From: Promethearchaeota archaeon
GTDB lineage: Archaea > Asgardarchaeota > Lokiarchaeia > Sigyniarchaeales > SOKP01
Length of the DNA: 51,502 nt
Assembly (NCBI GenBank): GCA_016839915.1
Contig: JAEOTH010000218.1
Location: 1 to 51,502, forward strand
Reading direction: 5' to 3'
Shown: one piece after another, positions 48,718 through 51,502 of the stretch
Position numbering within the stretch: the first letter of the stretch is position 1
Layout: each line of letters begins with the position of its first letter
Made by a program: the position numbers and the translations under genes
The notes under the pieces: model-generated
The model's database searches: none
Seen by the model: the letters and a program-made list of their open reading frames with translations, nothing else
What the model was told of the DNA's origin: nothing

Positions 48718-50583
48718 TTAATGGGGTTTTTGGGACTGGAGTAAGTCTAAAACATAGCGTTGGGCAATTAGATCTGAGTTAACTTTTCCTAAAACAATAC
48801 CTTCTTCTACGACAGGCATTGCTGAGATTTTAAATTGTTCTAATTCACGTACAATATCTACAATTGTAAAATTTGGATGAGAAGTTATAACATCTTTAGT
48901 CATTATTCTATCAAGAGTAGCATCTTTGCTTCCCTCCGCCATAGCTTTAGTAATATCCCAATCAGTTACAACACCTACAAGTTTACCACTCGAAACAACA
49001 GCTATAATATCACTTACTTCTTTAATAATTAATGATGCGGCTTCTTGAATTGTACTTTTAACGTCGATAGTTGGTATTGGTATCATAATATCTTTAGCTG
49101 TACGCTGTCTTTCTTTTGCTGTAAGGCGTTGAAGGCTTATTTGTTCAGCAGCAGTGCAGGGTAACATATCTGGAGATTTTGTTAACATTTCAACTAATTC
49201 AATCATGTTATTATGAATAACTTTTTCTCTGTATTCTTCACCTGCTATTAAGCGTTGTTTTGATAATTCTGTATATTCATTTGTATGATCTTTTAACCAT
49301 TTTTGTACTGCTTCACGATTGCCTAAAATTTCTTCTGGAATTTGTAAGTGATCTGGTGTTTTTACAATATGTTCTTGTGCAGCAAATATAACTCCACCTG
49401 AATTAACTAAATAATCATTTGCAATCATAACTCCCTTTTCTCGATATACAATTTGTTCCATCCTAATTCTGGCAGTTTTTCTATTTGGATCAGGAGAATA
49501 GGTATTAGCACCTTCAATAATCACTGACCATTTTCCCATTCGATCAACAGTTATCGAAGGATTTTCAGAACTTCTAACACACAAGTAATTAAAAATAGGA
49601 GCAGCAGGGATGAAACAAAATGCATTTTCTAAGAGCAAATTATCTGCATTTGTAGAAAATTTAGTTGGATGTTTATATCCTTCTGAGATTATTTGATTTT
49701 TAAAATATATATTAGTTACCAATTTATTTTCTTTCCATAATATAAATAATTCTCCAATAGGTAATCCAGATTCATTATATAAATATCCCTCCAAATCACT
49801 AATACCTATAACTTTTGCTTCAGGTAATCTTTCTTTCAATATACGAGCTGCATGTGCACCAACAGCCCCAAAACCTTGAATCAGTATATTAAGATCTTTT
49901 ATATTAGGAATTTCCAAATTAGCGAACTGAGTTAGTATTCTTAATCTCGGCATAATTTCTAACAGAGTTTGTAAAGCAATTATAACTCCTCCAGCGGCAG
50001 CTCCAAGTTCATCAATACGATTCCCTCCCATATCAGCAGGCTTAGAGAGAGCATTATCTAATCCATTTTCAATAGCAATTGTCTTCATATCTGCATCATT
50101 CGTTCCGACATCAGGTCCGGGAAGGTAGATCTCTTTATATCTTCGAATTAATTGAGCGAACCCACGGACAACTTCAGTATGTTTTTCGGGAGAAAGGTCC
50201 CTTTCTGCAACAATTCCTGCTTTTCCACCGCCATAAGGAAGATTAGCAGCAGCATTTTTTAACGTCATACCTCGTGCTAGATTATAGATATCGGATGGAG
50301 TTATATTTGGTAACATTCTAATTCCCCCCATTGAAGGGCGACCTCCCGCAAGAGAATCCACAACTACATATCCTCCGATTTCTAGTGGTGAATCTTCATC
50401 CCATATAAGTGCAACGAGGTGAGGACCAACTTTATCACTAATAATCCCTAAATGTGATAGAAGATGGACATCTAAGTTGCTAAATTCTAGATAACATTTT
50501 CCTTGAACTTTTTTAAGCCGAGCCTTAAAAGTAGCTTTAGGGAGATATTCACTAAGAAATGATTCCATATTTTTTGGGATCAT
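48718..50583 (-). CDS. Glutamate-type dehydrogenase fused to a CBS pair
   Basis: A 621-residue fusion. Residues 1-480 are a Glu/Leu/Phe/Val dehydrogenase: substrate-binding GGIRMLPNITPSDIY, catalytic K121 in LPYGGGKAGIV, Rossmann motif IQGFGAVGAHAARIL and NDYLVNSGGVIFAAQEH. It would interconvert an amino acid and 2-oxo acid with NAD(P)H, probably glutamate. Residues about 495-621 are two CBS motifs (TAKDIMIPIPTIDV...GVVTDWDITKAM and RIMTKDVITSHPNF...), which bind adenine nucleotides and often set enzyme activity to energy state. GDHs are usually about 420 residues; this CBS tail is unusual. A further insertion near residues 285-330 (YFKNQIISEGYKHP) extends the core. ATG start. Confidence 0.9.
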   Translation of the reverse strand: MIPKNMESFLSEYLPKATFKARLKKVQGKCYLEFSNLDVHLLSHLGIISDKVGPHLVALIWDEDSPLEIGGYVVVDSLAGGRPSMGGIRMLPNITPSDIYNLARGMTLKNAAANLPYGGGKAGIVAERDLSPEKHTEVVRGFAQLIRRYKEIYLPGPDVGTNDADMKTIAIENGLDNALSKPADMGGNRIDELGAAAGGVIIALQTLLEIMPRLRILTQFANLEIPNIKDLNILIQGFGAVGAHAARILKERLPEAKVIGISDLEGYLYNESGLPIGELFILWKENKLVTNIYFKNQIISEGYKHPTKFSTNADNLLLENAFCFIPAAPIFNYLCVRSSENPSITVDRMGKWSVIIEGANTYSPDPNRKTARIRMEQIVYREKGVMIANDYLVNSGGVIFAAQEHIVKTPDHLQIPEEILGNREAVQKWLKDHTNEYTELSKQRLIAGEEYREKVIHNNMIELVEMLTKSPDMLPCTAAEQISLQRLTAKERQRTAKDIMIPIPTIDVKSTIQEAASLIIKEVSDIIAVVSSGKLVGVVTDWDITKAMAEGSKDATLDRIMTKDVITSHPNFTIVDIVRELEQFKISAMPVVEEGIVLGKVNSDLIAQRYVLDLLQSQKPH

Positions 50584-50755
50584 AATATTAGACCATTTGA
50601 GGTTATTTAGTTCGTAAGCGTATGCTATATAAGTATATTAATTATATAAATTTCTACTCATGAATTTATTATAAAAGCAATTTTTTATAGAAGTCACATT
50701 TTTATTAAATATCTTTTTAAAAATAAAAAGAAATATTAAAATTATAAATAATGAA

Positions 50756-51055
50756 TTGGTGGTTGATATCTCAATATCATTAATTGCAACTGTTCGAGTG
50801 AAAAAGGGAAATATGGAAAAGGCAATTGAAGCCTTAAAAGAAATTGTACCTAAAATAAAAGAATCAGAGCCAGGATGTTTACAATACATTCCTCATACAA
50901 TAAAGGGAGAAGAAAATTCAATTATTTTTTATGAAGTTTATGCTGATTCTGATGCATTGAAACAACATAATAAAAATTTAGGTAGGAACATGGCAAAACT
51001 AGATCCACTTTTAGAACCTGGAATCGATGCAAAGATATGTCATGAAATTGTTTAA
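50756..51055 (+). CDS. ABM-domain (antibiotic biosynthesis monooxygenase-like) protein
   Basis: A protein of about 99 residues with a ferredoxin-like beta-alpha-beta ABM fold: LIATVRVKKGNMEKAIEAL, then IKESEPGCLQYIPHTI and IIFYEVYADSDALKQHN, the order found in YgiN-type quinol monooxygenases and related small dimeric proteins. No specific catalytic residue is known from the sequence. The start is TTG at 50756, or GTG in the next codon; an ATG at 50751 is out of frame. It is divergent from the dehydrogenase gene by 172 bases and convergent with the DUF4346 gene, 15 bases apart. Confidence 0.75.
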   Translation: MVVDISISLIATVRVKKGNMEKAIEALKEIVPKIKESEPGCLQYIPHTIKGEENSIIFYEVYADSDALKQHNKNLGRNMAKLDPLLEPGIDAKICHEIV

Positions 51056-51070
51056 TATATAATTTTTTTT

Positions 51071-51502
51071 TTATTCATCTTGGATATAAGGTTTTCCAAA
51101 AAATAGGCAAATTTCTGCTTTTTTCAATTCTCTACCTAAATAATTTAAATGATATATATCTTTAGTAAGGTCATTTTGAATTATCTTTTTACTTAAAGCT
51201 TCAGCATTTTCCCCCATAAAAGTTTGAAGTAATTTATTATCATAAGAATAGAAAAGAACAAATAATTTTTTAGAATAGTTATCTGTATAAATTCTAAAAT
51301 ATCCATTTATATCGGGGATATAATCTTGCACGGTTTTATCTACTACTATCATTTTAACTCGATTTATAGGAGGTAATTCTTGACTTGTTTTACCTTTAGC
51401 CTTTAATATTGAGATTCCTTGGTTTATTGGGGGAGTTTTATTATATTTGGCAATATAATTTAATTTTACACTTTCTTTTAATTCTCTTACCCCTCCCATT
51501 AA
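51071..51502 (-). CDS. DUF4346 protein, C-terminal part (5' end runs off window)
   Basis: About 142 visible residues on the minus strand; the frame stays open to the right edge, so the N terminus is probably outside, and the Met at 51497-51499 may be internal. The stretch from VQDYIPDINGYFRIYTDN through MGENAEALSKKIIQNDL and YHLNYLGRELKKAEICLFFG and a final PYIQDE matches DUF4346, a domain found, from memory, beside pterin- or methyltransferase-related domains such as tetrahydromethanopterin S-methyltransferase subunit A-like proteins. No function can be assigned, though a link to C1 or pterin metabolism would suit the mptA gene nearby. Confidence 0.6.
   Translation of the reverse strand, partial: LMGGVRELKESVKLNYIAKYNKTPPINQGISILKAKGKTSQELPPINRVKMIVVDKTVQDYIPDINGYFRIYTDNYSKKLFVLFYSYDNKLLQTFMGENAEALSKKIIQNDLTKDIYHLNYLGRELKKAEICLFFGKPYIQDE

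Noticed and set aside
1-51502. Insertion sequences or prophage
   Set aside because: No transposase, integrase, terminal inverted repeats or phage structural genes were recognised in the window.

Overview
The window reads as a stretch of an Asgard archaeon genome, most likely Lokiarchaeia-like. It is AT-rich and tightly packed, with no intergenic gap above about 300 bases. It combines archaeal information-processing genes (archaeal-type alanyl-tRNA synthetase, DtdA, endonuclease Q, coenzyme F420 and pterin genes, FtsZ) with eukaryote-like genes (ubiquitin-like proteins, E1, E2, an Rpn11-like JAMM protease, a RING-like membrane protein, a Rag/Arf-like small GTPase, longin-like domains). The assignment rests on gene content; no rRNA or tRNA gene was seen. 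A GGTGA or GGAGG ribosome-binding motif precedes many starts, several of which are TTG, GTG or, in one case, apparently ATT.

Layout. 1-7070: thiol and iron-sulfur redox genes (end of a 4Fe-4S protein, an iron-sulfur flavoprotein, two glutaredoxins, a ferredoxin:thioredoxin reductase catalytic subunit, an HdrD-like CCG protein), with a multi-helix membrane protein and a longin-like protein between them. 7100-10120: a GAF-PAS histidine kinase and a MOT1-type molybdate/sulfate transporter. 10258-13703: three tandem protein disulfide oxidoreductases, a thioredoxin reductase-like flavoprotein and a small heat-shock protein. 13865-17724: a one-direction signalling block of ArsR-type regulator, small GTPase, MASE3 histidine kinase, and response regulator fused to a longin-like domain. 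17846-20032: three paralogous Lrp-type regulators with cysteine tails and a ferredoxin. 20192-36777: mostly housekeeping and unknown genes (ZIP-like membrane protein, DtdA, VOC, Nudix, phosphoesterase, AlaRS, ArsB-like transporter, FMN-binding protein, FtsZ, EndoQ, nucleotidyltransferase, coiled-coil protein). 36955-43536: a ubiquitin-like conjugation locus. 43572-48675: MptA/FolE2 divergent from an operon of amidohydrolase, RibD-type reductase, CofG and CofH for deazaflavin (F420) synthesis. 48718-51502: a glutamate dehydrogenase fused to CBS domains, an ABM-domain protein and the end of a DUF4346 protein.

The most notable system is the ubiquitin-like locus. Two close ubiquitin-like paralogues end in a single Ala-Gly rather than Gly-Gly, a tail that recalls UFM1. 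A third ubiquitin-like domain, on the opposite strand, is membrane-anchored and has no C-terminal glycine. A UBA3-like E1, an E2 with HPN and catalytic Cys, an Rpn11-like JAMM protein and a membrane protein with a RING-like zinc domain follow in order, which suggests a conjugation pathway that acts partly at the membrane.

The second is the 13.9-17.7 kb signalling block, in which a bacterial-style phosphorelay lies in line with a eukaryote-like GTPase and its response regulator carries a longin-like output domain. Redox is a recurring theme. Electrons could reach thiol carriers from ferredoxin (through the FTR subunit) or from NAD(P)H (through the TrxR-like protein), and the cysteine-tailed Lrp regulators and many Fe-S proteins fit an anaerobic, redox-sensing lifestyle.
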